Source: Persicobacter psychrovividus (GTDB taxonomy: Bacteria; Bacteroidota; Bacteroidia; Cytophagales; Cyclobacteriaceae). Taken from it: a stretch of 64,000 bases of DNA. The stretch spans positions 1,674,001 to 1,738,000 of the forward strand of contig NZ_AP025292.1 of assembly GCF_036492425.1 (NCBI RefSeq), read 5' to 3'. Below the pieces are notes generated by a model. The model ran no database searches and was not told the origin of the DNA. It was given only the letters and a program-made list of their open reading frames with translations. The position numbers and the translations under genes were made by a program. This document shows positions 27,201 to 35,490 of this stretch, piece after piece (the stretch's first letter is position 1; the number at the start of each line of letters is the position of its first letter).

Positions 27201-27736
27201 TCAAGCGCACCATCATCACTATTGGCATCATTTTGCACCATCTCCAAATCCGTTTCCACCGCTACATTTTCAGCTATAGCCGCACCAATCGTGAGGCCGC
27301 CGTGGTGCTTTACCGCCTGCAATCCTTTTGCGCCATCTTCACTATGGCTGGCCATGAGTATCCCTACGGCTGACCGCTTTTTCTCCTCTGCCAATGAGGT
27401 GAAAAACTCATCGATAGGGTGCTTATATTGCCCAAGATCAGCAGAAAACAAACGCAGAGAAGCCCCTTCAATTTTGGCAAATTTACCGACAGGACATACA
27501 TACACATGACCGATTTTAAGTTTTGTACCATCCTCGGCAATCGCTACAGGAAATTTACTGATCTCCGTCAGTTTGTCTGCCAGGTCGGTTTGCTGATGCG
27601 TCGGTAAATTCTGTACGACAATCAATACATCAGAAAACGAAGCTGGCAATGCGAGAATGAACTTTTCTACGGCTTGCTCGCCTTCAGCGCTTGCACCCAA
27701 GCCAATGGTGTATATCGGTTTTGTAAGACTGTTCAT
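24218..27736 (-). CDS. Hybrid sensor: decayed CheB and CheR domains, PAS, histidine kinase
   Basis: The 1172-residue protein has a CheB-like domain (8-190), CheR-like region (about 215-480), a coiled coil (LLLSNEEFQTANEELQSLNAE), PAS domains, a HisKA domain with the phospho-acceptor in ASHDLQEPLRTI, and an HATPase (VKDNGIGIAEKYHEKIF, EGTGIGLAYCKKIVESHGG). CheB retains S16 and D134, but the catalytic His is Asn43 (VQNLP instead of VQHLP). The CheR AdoMet motif is lost (WILGITDSW instead of WSxGCSTGEE) and the CRNxLIY motif reads VVCNFKLSK. The kinase part looks intact. It probably senses and phosphorylates the overlapping response regulator. Confidence 0.9.
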   Translation of the reverse strand: MNSLTKPIYTIGLGASAEGEQAVEKFILALPASFSDVLIVVQNLPTHQQTDLADKLTEISKFPVAIAEDGTKLKIGHVYVCPVGKFAKIEGASLRLFSADLGQYKHPIDEFFTSLAEEKKRSAVGILMASHSEDGAKGLQAVKHHGGLTIGAAIAENVAVETDLEMVQNDANSDDGALDVEQIMTFLEVHRGQGIVDRSISYSENLELLHLLKIIIDEISIEGGVTIEELLGCLKERKKSLSYRVNSNYRKYVMSHPDEVGFIGRLIKERACAKLNKINSYNFSTLIDHWFRNFEGHQMKVWILGITDSWVIFQFAIAMYRANQRRRIPLNYKIFISDHDTDKLFKVNLNKLYSQDVLGLNISDFKDYFAFGRHRLILKKEVASTLFFNTNQLGIDAPLSNLDAVVCNFKLSKMPAVQYQFAVKSLEFALKKGAYFYMSVEDKSFLAQPLGGFKTLRKIFKRLELYRVEGVNHNPTGEPVDKDKLLDRYIETLNIDAHEKLNHWFQEEFPKVINVGISYFSSSFELIKFNNSFQEYFPNFKFFPGKKINHFFPPNLLEILFLQLEALSEEEDQKFITHAMINHQATDIYLKAFFNDGKLLSFIICIMPTTLSKNSVAAMDLNKHGDYMHQVLRDELFETQLSADIIRKEAQKASTELHEVNEKLLLSNEEFQTANEELQSLNAELMTVNSEFHDQNLELRQLNSDMMSLMRNSNIGTVFLDGELEIKRYSPLMEQFFGIQKSDLGRCYEDLAALHKALGLRSFLYGIISSREVYEDEIQLENKKWYLRKVCPSINEYSVAEGVVVTFIDIDELKKEQNKVQAKEKKLSSLISATSTCFTTVDLHGRISFCNKNIWNNNQRHLMGLNFLEVVEDLQIVDLPFLFKKVNLTGQNFTFDHHFDHRLYGVKHYTNVISPVIVGGHIQEYYIISTDITEIIEAKTQLESSNADLERFAYIASHDLQEPLRTIINFAKLIEKNEDIADNAELKQYLSFIDQASARMSDQVQGLLEHSRIGRKRAYEEVDLVEMIQEAESDLSLTIAETQARIIYPESSVIIWGSGIEVKLLFQNLLNNAIKFRKTDVYPRIQIEVKNYASYVEVFVKDNGIGIAEKYHEKIFMIFQRLHNRADYEGTGIGLAYCKKIVESHGGKISVVSDGETGSTFIFTLPKYINNA

Positions 27737-27910
27737 ATAGTTCGATGTTGTACTTTCAAAGTAATCAAGTCTTTAAAAGAAAGCAAACAAGGTGAATTAA
27801 AAGCCACCATTTTATTACATAAAAACAATAATCAGCCAAACACTATCTATGTTCACATGAATTCATTACATTGGCTTTAATCATAAAAATAAAATATTAA
27901 AGTATAGATC

Positions 27911-30900
27911 ATGAACAAAACCCAAACAGAAAAATCCTACGCCCCACACGAAATCAATCCTCAGGATTTCCAGGTGATTGGTATAGGCGCAAGTGCTGGA
28001 GGTCTGGAAGTTCTTAAGGAGTTTTTTGATCACCTGCCAAGGGAGTGTCCGCACAGTTTTGTGGTCATTCAGCACCTGTCGCCAGATTATAAGAGTCTGA
28101 TGGCGGAGCTATTGGCTAAAAACACCGACATCCCTGTGAAAGAAGCAGGAGATGATGAGGAAGTGCTTCCCCGCACGATTTATCTGATTCCCCCAAAGAA
28201 AAATATGACCATCAGCGATAACAGGCTGTGGTTGTCCGATAAACCTTTGGGCTTCGATGCTGCACACCTCCCAATAGATATATTTTTCCGTTCCTTGGCC
28301 GCAGACAAAAAAGACCGCGCCGTGGGCGTGATTCTTTCTGGCTCGGGCAGTGATGGTACTCAGGGCGTGCGAACGATCAAAGAGGCCGGTGGTATGGTGA
28401 TGGTTCAGAATCCTGAGGAGGCCAAATTTGATGGCATGCCCAAAAGTGCGATCAGTACGGGGCTGGCGGATACCATCCTCCCTATTCAGGATTTGGCGAG
28501 TGAAATGCTGAACCTGATTCAGTTGCCCAAAAGTGAAGACGGTGCTGAGAAGCAATTGCTAAACGATGAAAATTCCCTGGACAAAATCCTGACGCACATT
28601 TGTAATGTGTCCTCGCTGGATTTCAGTTCCTATAAAAGACCCACGCTTATTCGCCGGATTTCCCGACGCATGGGCATGGTGGGGAAATCTACGCCCAAAG
28701 AATATCTGGCCTACGTTTACCAGCACTCTAATGAGGTGGATTTACTGGTCAATGAATTTTTGATTGGCGTTACCCGCTTTTTCCGTGATGAGGCTGTTTG
28801 GTCTTATTTTAAGGATGAAATTGTACCGAACCTGATCAAGGGCGCAAAATCCTCTGGAGAATCGATCAAAATTTGGTCCGTGGGTTGTAGTACAGGAGAA
28901 GAAGCCTATACTTTGGCGATGATCATTCGTGAAGAACTCGACACGCTCGGATTGCAAATCGATGTGAAGATTTTCGCCACTGACCTTCAGAAACTCCACC
29001 TGGATGTGGCCCGAAAGGGGGTTTATCCACTCTCCACAGTGGCCGACATTCCCAAGTCCTATATCAAGAAATATTTCCGTGGCCAAGGCGACACCTTTAA
29101 TATTGCCGAGAACATTCGTAAAATGGTCATCTTTTCGGAACACAATATTCTGAAAGATCCGCCATTCAATAAAATGGACTTGGTGGTTTGCCGAAACATG
29201 CTGATCTATTTGCAAACTGCGGCGCAGAACAAAGCCATTGGACTGATGCATTTTGCCCTCAAACTCAATGGTTACCTCTTGCTCGGTTCTTCCGAAACGG
29301 TAGGCGAACTGAAGGATGTGTTTGCTGAGGTCGATCGCAAATTCAGAATATATGTTAATAAAGAAGCCAGCAGACAATTGACCAGCGATAAGCTTCCCTA
29401 TCATAATATCAACAGATCCATCAATCAGCGCACTGCTGCAGGAGATAAAAACCTGACGGTGGAGAAAAAAATGACGGAGTCTTTCAATTCCATCATTTCC
29501 AGAAAATTAGACATTGCGGGCGTTTACCTCGATGAGAATTACAATATCATTCATGCCATCGGGAAATTCCGCCACTTTATAGAATTCCCCGAAGAGGGCT
29601 TCAGCACCAATGTACTGAAAATGTTGCCCAACCAGCTTTCTATGGCCGTAAGTTCTGCCAGCAGGAAAGCCCTTAGGGACAATCAGGAGGTTGCTTACCT
29701 GAAAATTAGGTACACGCACAAAGACCAGGTCCTGACGGTGGATGTTTATGCGAGCCCTTTTGAAGTGCCCAATATTACGAGCCGAAAACTGGTACTGGTC
29801 ACCTTCATTCCGCAAACCACAGTACAGGAATTATCTACCTCCGATGACGAGACCCATTATGTAATGGGTGACCAGCACCGTACGCAGAAACTTTCTGAAC
29901 TTGAGGAAGAACTCGCCCGCACCAAAGAAGATCTTCAAAATACTATTGAGCAGGTAGAAACCAGTAATGAAGAATTACAATCTACCAACGAAGAGTTGCT
30001 GGCTGCCAATGAGGAGCTTCAGGGAACCAACGAAGAGTTGCAGTCGGTGAATGAAGAATTGCACACCGTAAACAGTGAGCATGAGCTTAAACTGGAAGAG
30101 GTTGGTGCGCTGAAAGCAGAGATTGACAATATCCTGAAAAGTACTGAAATCGGTATTATCTTTCTCGATACAGACAATAGAATCAAGAAAATTACGCCTT
30201 CGATCCGTGAGCAATTCAACTTGCAGGAAAATGATATCGGGCGACCAATCACTCACTTTACCTCCAATTTTGTAGATAATGAAGTCATTTCCATTACAGA
30301 TGAAGTGAAGGTGGTTAGTGAGACCCATAAAGTTCGACAGGCGGAGGTAAAAACTAACGACGGACAATGGTACTTGCAGCGAATCCTGCCATTTGTGGAT
30401 TCTGACGGCAAAAAAGATGGGGTCGTGATCACCTATATCAATGTGACCGAAAGCAAAGAAATGGACTCCAAATATGAAAATCTGGAGAAACTGCTCGATG
30501 TTACCCGTGATGCTTTAATCACGGTGGATCTTGATGGCACTATTTTGGGTTGGAATGAAACCGCCAAAGATATTTACAAATTCTTGCCTGCTGAAATTAT
30601 CGGTAAGCCGATCTCGACGATCTATTCCGAAGAATCGGAAAAAGTCATGCGGGAAATGTTTAAGAATTTGGCGAACAATGGGGCTAATCAAAGTTATCGC
30701 ACCAGACACAGCAATGCGGAAACAGAGAATATTGAGGTGCTGATTAAACCCACCATTTTATTTAACAAAGACAACCAAATCAGCGCCTACTCGCTCAGCA
30801 TTAAAGACCTGACGGAAGAAAATACCCTCCGCCAGTCGTTAGCTGAACAAAAACAACAGTACAAAGCGCTTTATGAATCGAGCCCTGACATGTTATTGAG

Positions 30901-31951
30901 CGTGGGCACCAATGGTCTGATTACCAATGTCAATCAAAAGCTCTTCACTCGCTTAGGCTACAAAAATAAAGATGAAGTGGTGGGCATGCAAGTCTTCGAT
31001 ATTTATGCCGAGACCTCCAGAGCCATCGCCAAAAAGTGCTTTGAAAGGTTCATGAGAAATGAAAAAGTACACAATGAGGAGCTCACCGTTCTAACCAAAG
31101 AAGGCTACCCAGTCCCTGTACTATTAAGTGTAGAGCCTGTTTTGGATGAAAATGGCGAAATTTCACACAGCAATAGCGTTTGGCGGGAAGTTTCCAGTTT
31201 AAGCACCCAGCAAGGGGCAGAATCTTTATTGGAAAAAGCCTTTAAAACTGTTAATGCTGAATGTATTATTCTGAGCAGCGAGCTCAACATTATTTACAGT
31301 AATGATGAACAAAAAATCCCTTTAGGCAATCCAGAGAAATTATTCTCGGACAAATATTGGGAGACCTGCAAAAAGCAAATTGAAAATGCGATTGAGCAGA
31401 AGCAGGAAGTAGTATTTGAGACCCTTGAGAATTTCTCGAGTAAAGATTTAGAAGTTCAAATTCTGAAAACTTATGTTACGCCTGAGTTTAATGCGCAGGG
31501 TAAAGTGAAATGGATTTCTCTCATGCGCTCAGATATTTCTGATAAGTGGATGAACCATGAAAAGCTGAAATTAAAATCAGAATTCCTTTCTGTAGTCAGC
31601 ACCGAAAATCGGGTAGGTTTCTTTGAATGGGATTTAAAAGATACCATCATCTGGGATCAGGTTACAGAGGAAATCTTCGGTTATGGCCCTAATGAGTTCA
31701 GCGGAAGTTATGCCGACTACCTCACCCTACTTCACCCTGATGATCGTGAGTATGTAAACACAACCAATAAGAAAATAGAGGATGTGGATGATACTGAGGA
31801 CATTTATGAGGGAACGCATAAAATTATCCGTGCCAACGATAAGGCGGAAAGAAGGGTTTATTTTAAATCCAGGATTCTCGAAGGCCCAGAAGGTAAACCC
31901 ATTAAATTGCAGGGTATTTGTTGGGACATTACCGATGAAGACCAAGAATAA
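27911..31951 (+). CDS. Intact CheB-CheR fusion with multiple PAS domains, no kinase
   Basis: The 1346-residue protein has a methylesterase CheB domain with S28 (GIGASAGG), H55 (VIQHLSPD) and D148 (GSGSDGTQG), then a CheR methyltransferase domain (WSVGCSTGEEAYTLAM, VVCRNMLIYL), a coiled coil (SNEELQSTNEELLAANEELQ), and at least four PAS modules up to the C-terminus (GFFEWDLKDTIIWDQ). It ends with a PAS domain and carries no kinase, cyclase or other output. It is divergent from the decayed sister kinase, with 174 bp between the start codons. It may methylate and demethylate a partner, or sense and signal through protein contacts. Confidence 0.92.
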   Translation: MNKTQTEKSYAPHEINPQDFQVIGIGASAGGLEVLKEFFDHLPRECPHSFVVIQHLSPDYKSLMAELLAKNTDIPVKEAGDDEEVLPRTIYLIPPKKNMTISDNRLWLSDKPLGFDAAHLPIDIFFRSLAADKKDRAVGVILSGSGSDGTQGVRTIKEAGGMVMVQNPEEAKFDGMPKSAISTGLADTILPIQDLASEMLNLIQLPKSEDGAEKQLLNDENSLDKILTHICNVSSLDFSSYKRPTLIRRISRRMGMVGKSTPKEYLAYVYQHSNEVDLLVNEFLIGVTRFFRDEAVWSYFKDEIVPNLIKGAKSSGESIKIWSVGCSTGEEAYTLAMIIREELDTLGLQIDVKIFATDLQKLHLDVARKGVYPLSTVADIPKSYIKKYFRGQGDTFNIAENIRKMVIFSEHNILKDPPFNKMDLVVCRNMLIYLQTAAQNKAIGLMHFALKLNGYLLLGSSETVGELKDVFAEVDRKFRIYVNKEASRQLTSDKLPYHNINRSINQRTAAGDKNLTVEKKMTESFNSIISRKLDIAGVYLDENYNIIHAIGKFRHFIEFPEEGFSTNVLKMLPNQLSMAVSSASRKALRDNQEVAYLKIRYTHKDQVLTVDVYASPFEVPNITSRKLVLVTFIPQTTVQELSTSDDETHYVMGDQHRTQKLSELEEELARTKEDLQNTIEQVETSNEELQSTNEELLAANEELQGTNEELQSVNEELHTVNSEHELKLEEVGALKAEIDNILKSTEIGIIFLDTDNRIKKITPSIREQFNLQENDIGRPITHFTSNFVDNEVISITDEVKVVSETHKVRQAEVKTNDGQWYLQRILPFVDSDGKKDGVVITYINVTESKEMDSKYENLEKLLDVTRDALITVDLDGTILGWNETAKDIYKFLPAEIIGKPISTIYSEESEKVMREMFKNLANNGANQSYRTRHSNAETENIEVLIKPTILFNKDNQISAYSLSIKDLTEENTLRQSLAEQKQQYKALYESSPDMLLSVGTNGLITNVNQKLFTRLGYKNKDEVVGMQVFDIYAETSRAIAKKCFERFMRNEKVHNEELTVLTKEGYPVPVLLSVEPVLDENGEISHSNSVWREVSSLSTQQGAESLLEKAFKTVNAECIILSSELNIIYSNDEQKIPLGNPEKLFSDKYWETCKKQIENAIEQKQEVVFETLENFSSKDLEVQILKTYVTPEFNAQGKVKWISLMRSDISDKWMNHEKLKLKSEFLSVVSTENRVGFFEWDLKDTIIWDQVTEEIFGYGPNEFSGSYADYLTLLHPDDREYVNTTNKKIEDVDDTEDIYEGTHKIIRANDKAERRVYFKSRILEGPEGKPIKLQGICWDITDEDQE

Positions 31952-31959
31952 TAATAACG

Positions 31960-31991
31960 AATACCCATCAATTTTTTGATGGGTATTTTTC
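31960..31991 (+). terminator. Rho-independent terminator after the CheB-CheR-PAS gene
   Basis: AATACCCATCAA pairs with TTGATGGGTATT around a short T loop, then a T tract. It starts 9 bp after the stop codon. Confidence 0.88.
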
Positions 31992-32000
31992 TGCCCCAAC

Positions 32001-32040
32001 AACTATACTTTTGATAGTTACATAAAATTATATAGCTTTG
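32001..32040 (+). promoter_or_regulatory. Promoter with overlapping inverted repeat for the HxlR gene
   Basis: TTTTG at 32009-32013 and TAGCTTTG at 32033-32040 are 19 bp apart, a near-ideal Bacteroidota -33/-7 pair. The -33 element lies inside an inverted repeat AACTAT-N7-ATAGTT (32001-32019), a plausible operator for autoregulation by the HxlR protein encoded 62 bp downstream. Confidence 0.65.
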
Positions 32041-32102
32041 TACTGAACAATAATAAGCAGCAGCTAAGTTTTGCTAAGCGTTACTGAAAATCACTTTAAG
32101 TT

Positions 32103-32480
32103 ATGGCAACAATCGACAATACTTCAGAAAAACCTTCCTATCATTTCAATGGTAAAAAATACCCTTGTTGCACAAGTTTAACCATGGGAATTATTGGCGG
32201 AAAGTGGAAAACGGTCATTTTATACCACCTGATGGATGGTCCACTGCGCTACAATGTTTTGCGCAAAACAATGGATGCCGTTTCTGAAAGAACACTGAGC
32301 CTGCAATTGAAGGCCCTTGAAGAGGACGGCGTCATTTCAAGAAAAGTATATACTGAAAAGCCACCAATGAAGGTGGAGTATGCTTTTACTGACTTTGGAA
32401 AAAGCCTGATTCCCCTCATCTCTGCAATTGCCGACTGGGGAAATTTTGCCGTCAAAGAAAAATCACTCCGCCTGATTTAG
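32103..32480 (+). CDS. HxlR-family transcriptional regulator
   Basis: The 125-residue winged-helix protein has the HxlR signature: a conserved N-terminal CC-type start (YPCCTSLTMGIIGGKWKTVILYHL), LRYNVLRKTMDAVSERTLSLQLKALEEDG recognition helix, and a wing segment KVEYAFTDFGKSLIPLI. The Cys pair may sense redox or electrophiles, as in related HxlR/YodB-type regulators. It is transcribed alone, with a candidate operator over its -33 element. Typical targets (reductases) are not adjacent here. Confidence 0.92.
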   Translation: MATIDNTSEKPSYHFNGKKYPCCTSLTMGIIGGKWKTVILYHLMDGPLRYNVLRKTMDAVSERTLSLQLKALEEDGVISRKVYTEKPPMKVEYAFTDFGKSLIPLISAIADWGNFAVKEKSLRLI

Positions 32481-33101
32481 CATCAAAACGGAAAAGGTTT
32501 CCCTGCAAAATAGGCAGACCAATATAGAAGTAGGCGGTTTTTATAGGGGCGTAACATGAAACGTCCCTACCACGAGGCAAAAAAATAATCGACAGCGCCT
32601 ACTTTAGAGGCTATAACCTTAGTCGGGGGAAATGTAATCCGTGGACAAAAAAACACCAAGATGCATTCACCGCCTGAGGTTGCAGCCCAATTCTATTGTC
32701 CGAAAAAGATTCAGGAGCTTTCACCTCCCCTATCCTAAATCGCCAATAATCACTCCCGCACAATGGAGGCTACGAATCTGAAATTTCGGCACGCCTGAAT
32801 TCATAAATTGGATACTTCAAATACATCTTCCGTTTCCCATCAAAGAGCATTAGACATTAAAACTCATTCAAATCGCCTTAAAATGGCCACAAAGCTAAAT
32901 TAAACGAAAAGAAAAAAGACGCAAACACATTTAACTTAAGAGCTATTTTTTAATATTTTTTGAAGAATGTAGCGGAATATTTTCTATTGATTGCCCAAAA
33001 AAGAGATTTTGGAATTGAAAGAAAACGATATTTATGTATATTCTAATGCCTTTCGAGGCAACCATATTTTTTTTATTCAACCATCCCCCCAATTAATAAC
33101 T
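32481..33101. other. Gene-free spacer with nested palindromic element
   Basis: No supported gene is seen, unless the AraC-type gene downstream starts at TTG 32991. A nested structure lies at 32528-32604: outer arms AAGTAGGCG (32528-32536) and CGCCTACTT (32596-32604) surround an inner palindromic segment TAGGGGCGTAACATGAAACG (32544-32563) that continues to TCCCTAC at 32570. The inner part is a degenerate copy of the GTAGGGACGTTG element. Confidence 0.6.
32544..32570. repeat. Degenerate copy of the GTAGGGACGTTG palindrome
   Basis: TAGGGGCGTAACATGAAACG followed by TCCCTAC resembles the element at 22094-22121, and also has CGAGG a few bases on. It lies inside a longer inverted repeat. Confidence 0.6.
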
Positions 33102-34205
33102 ATGACAATAGCTCTATTTTTTTGGTCATTTTTACAATGTACCCTAACTGGCCTTGCCATCACCTATTTTAAAAAAACCAAGTTGAATTTAATTTTAGCA
33201 GGCGTATTCTTAACCATGGCGCTGAACATCCTGCTTCAATATTACTTTCGATTTACAAATCTAAAATTTGAACAACCCCAATTACTATTTATCTGCGATG
33301 TACTGGATTTGATGCTCCCGAGCTTCATTCTATGGTACTCCACTTGCCTGTATGGCAAAGCCCCTACCAAAAAACATTTATGGTATTTCTTACCGCCTTT
33401 TGTTTCGCTGATCATCAATACCTCTTATGTATTGCTTGCGCAAGATTTCAGCTTTAGAATTTTTATTGGCAGCCACCTTCATGTTACACTTTTAACCGCT
33501 ATCGTGGGCTGGAAAGCCTTTGTTCTGTACCGCATTCACCAAATGTACCATCAGGTTAAGGACAAGGTCAATCCAAAACAAAAAGATGACTTGCTATGGC
33601 CAAAAATGCTGATCGGCTTTGAGGCTGTGATCCTTTATATTGCGGTATTGCAATTGTGCTACCATACCCTAATTGCACCTTTTACCAATATTCAGCCCGA
33701 AAACATTATCTGGCAGCTGGTTCAGCTCAACTACATTATCTTTAATAGTTCGATCATCTTCCTGACGATGTTCTATGCCCTGAAATTCCCCAAATCATTT
33801 TCAGGTAAGGGCATCATTATTAAGGAAGAGAAGAAAGAAGGATTCGGTGAAAACCTTGATCAGTATTTGCCACAGCTCAATGAGCTTATTAATGAACAGA
33901 GCGTACATCTCGACACCGAACTCAATGAGCGAAAATTAGCGGAGAAAATGCAAATTCATACGTATTTGCTTTCCAAAGTGCTCAACGAGGAGCTGGGGAA
34001 AACCTTCAGTGAATTTATCAATGAACACCGCGTGGAAACCGCCAAGACGATCATTGCCAACGATCATGAAAAGGCGTTCACCAACTATGCTATTGCCGTG
34101 GACAGTGGCTTTGGCTCAGAATCGGTTTTCTATGTGAATTTCAAGAAAATTACCGGCATGACTCCCCGACAATACCGAACACAACTGAGAAAGATGGCCT
34201 CCTAA
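33102..34205 (+). CDS. Membrane-embedded AraC-type regulator
   Basis: The product has 367 residues from the ATG at 33102. A TTG at 32991 would add 37 residues with no recognisable sequence. Seven hydrophobic segments span about residues 1-230. The cytoplasmic C-terminal domain is an AraC-type HTH (LNERKLAEKMQIHTYLLSKVLNEELG and YAIAVDSGFGSESVFYVNFKKITGMTPRQYR). Multi-TM AraC regulators are common in Bacteroidota and sense signals at or across the membrane. It has a strong terminator downstream, so it appears monocistronic. Confidence 0.85.
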   Translation: MTIALFFWSFLQCTLTGLAITYFKKTKLNLILAGVFLTMALNILLQYYFRFTNLKFEQPQLLFICDVLDLMLPSFILWYSTCLYGKAPTKKHLWYFLPPFVSLIINTSYVLLAQDFSFRIFIGSHLHVTLLTAIVGWKAFVLYRIHQMYHQVKDKVNPKQKDDLLWPKMLIGFEAVILYIAVLQLCYHTLIAPFTNIQPENIIWQLVQLNYIIFNSSIIFLTMFYALKFPKSFSGKGIIIKEEKKEGFGENLDQYLPQLNELINEQSVHLDTELNERKLAEKMQIHTYLLSKVLNEELGKTFSEFINEHRVETAKTIIANDHEKAFTNYAIAVDSGFGSESVFYVNFKKITGMTPRQYRTQLRKMAS

Positions 34206-34259
34206 TGGTCGAATATCCATGATCTGTAATTTTAAAACTGATCATCAGCTATAAAACGA

Positions 34260-34292
34260 TGGCCGCAGGTTTTTTGCCTGCGGCCATTTTTG
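34260..34292 (+). terminator. Rho-independent terminator after the AraC-type gene
   Basis: TGGCCGCAGG pairs with CCTGCGGCCA around a T-rich loop, followed by a T tract. The descending arm and T tract also form the spacer of a possible promoter for the next gene. Confidence 0.88.
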
Positions 34293-34301
34293 TTACCTTC
34301 G
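34270..34301 (+). promoter_or_regulatory. Possible promoter within the terminator
   Basis: TTTTTTG (34270-34276) and TACCTTCG (34294-34301) are 17 bp apart, just short of the usual 19-21 bp. They precede the start of the J-domain protein by about 17 bp. The -33 element would be the terminator loop. Confidence 0.4.
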
Positions 34302-34317
34302 CAAAAATCTACAAAGC

Positions 34318-35385
34318 ATGAGCGAAGTTACCAAAAGAAAAAATGCCCCCCAGCCCTCCACTGCTGAAGGGCATGCTGCGAATCAGCAACGCTATCACGA
34401 TTTATATCAGCAGGTCAAGCAACTCAAACTTGACAAAATCGCTCTTGAAGAAAAGTTAAATATTCTGATGGGACTTTACCTGAAAAAAGTACCCACGCTA
34501 CGGCAACAAATTGCCATGGTACAATTGCAGATTGTTAAGCAATTGCATCAGGCCACCTTTCAACACTCCTTCAATAAACACCAGTTGCAGGCCATCATCG
34601 AAAAGATCAATCAACTGCTGGAACAGGTCCTTCCTTATGTAGAGACCACCGAGGAGGTGCGGATGATTTTCAACCTCAACAACGACATTACTTTTGAGGA
34701 AGCACTTCGCAAAACAAAAAAGGACTTTCTTGACAAAACGGCCGCCTACTTTTTCGAACAATATCAGCAAGCCCTGAATATCGGCGCCTTATCTGTTCAT
34801 CTTGACGATGAATCTTTTGCTGACTTTCAGCAAAAAGTTTGGCAGTGGGTTCGCCTTCAGAAACAACAATTTGAAGCCCAGCAAACTTCCCTGACAGATG
34901 CTAAAAGTAAGGCCAAGCATGAAAGCCGACCAGCGGATCAGCCTGCACTGCGTCCTTTGTATTTATCGCTGGCGAAAGTTTTGCACCCCGACAAAACCCG
35001 CTCCATAGTTCCTGCGGAACAACGGGAACAAATGATGAAACAAGCCACCGCTGCCTACGCCAACAAGGACATCGACAGCCTGCTTGAACTGGAGCAGCGA
35101 TATATTGGCGCTGCAGATACATTGAATGAAAGTCAGCAGGATAAATTTACGCAATATTGTGCATTGCTTGAGGCCCAGATAGAAACCCTGAAAAACGACC
35201 TTCAATCTCTTCCTTCCGCTCCCCGTTTTTATGCCGTAGCGGATTGCGCCTACCCCAGCCTAAAGAATGGCAAGAAGAAAATCAAGGAGCTTATAAAGTG
35301 GTATGAGCAACATGTATTCTTGCTGCAACTTCAGGCTACCGCCCTTCAGGAGAAAGCACAGGTTTTGGCCTTTGTGGCCTCGTAG
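34318..35385 (+). CDS. J-domain-like coiled-coil protein
   Basis: The 355-residue product is largely alpha-helical, with Gln/Leu-rich coiled coil at about 20-115. A J-domain-like region is near 218-265 (LYLSLAKVLHPDKTRS, holding the HPD motif, and MMKQATAAYANKD helix). A C-terminal coiled coil has QAQIETLKNDLQ-like sequence. J domains stimulate DnaK-type ATPases. The flanking helices do not match DnaJ (no Gly/Phe or zinc regions), so this is a specialised J-protein of unknown client. It appears to be transcribed alone and is followed by a probable terminator. Confidence 0.72.
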   Translation: MSEVTKRKNAPQPSTAEGHAANQQRYHDLYQQVKQLKLDKIALEEKLNILMGLYLKKVPTLRQQIAMVQLQIVKQLHQATFQHSFNKHQLQAIIEKINQLLEQVLPYVETTEEVRMIFNLNNDITFEEALRKTKKDFLDKTAAYFFEQYQQALNIGALSVHLDDESFADFQQKVWQWVRLQKQQFEAQQTSLTDAKSKAKHESRPADQPALRPLYLSLAKVLHPDKTRSIVPAEQREQMMKQATAAYANKDIDSLLELEQRYIGAADTLNESQQDKFTQYCALLEAQIETLKNDLQSLPSAPRFYAVADCAYPSLKNGKKKIKELIKWYEQHVFLLQLQATALQEKAQVLAFVAS

Positions 35386-35426
35386 CAGCAATAATGTTCA
35401 TAAAGTCAGCATTTTCCCACCAAAAA

Positions 35427-35458
35427 AAGGCCGTCCCCGAAAGGGAACGACCTATTTT
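35427..35458 (+). terminator. Probable terminator after the J-domain gene
   Basis: AGGCCGTCCC and GGGAACGACCT form an imperfect stem around CGAAA, with a short T-rich tail. It lies about 42 bp after the stop. Confidence 0.65.
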
Positions 35459-35490
35459 AAACAGCTTGCAGTATTGTCAGGTGGAAATGC

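Noticed and set aside
24218-27736. Active CheB-CheR chemotaxis enzyme
   Set aside because: The catalytic His and AdoMet-binding motifs are replaced, and no receptor or other chemotaxis gene is adjacent.
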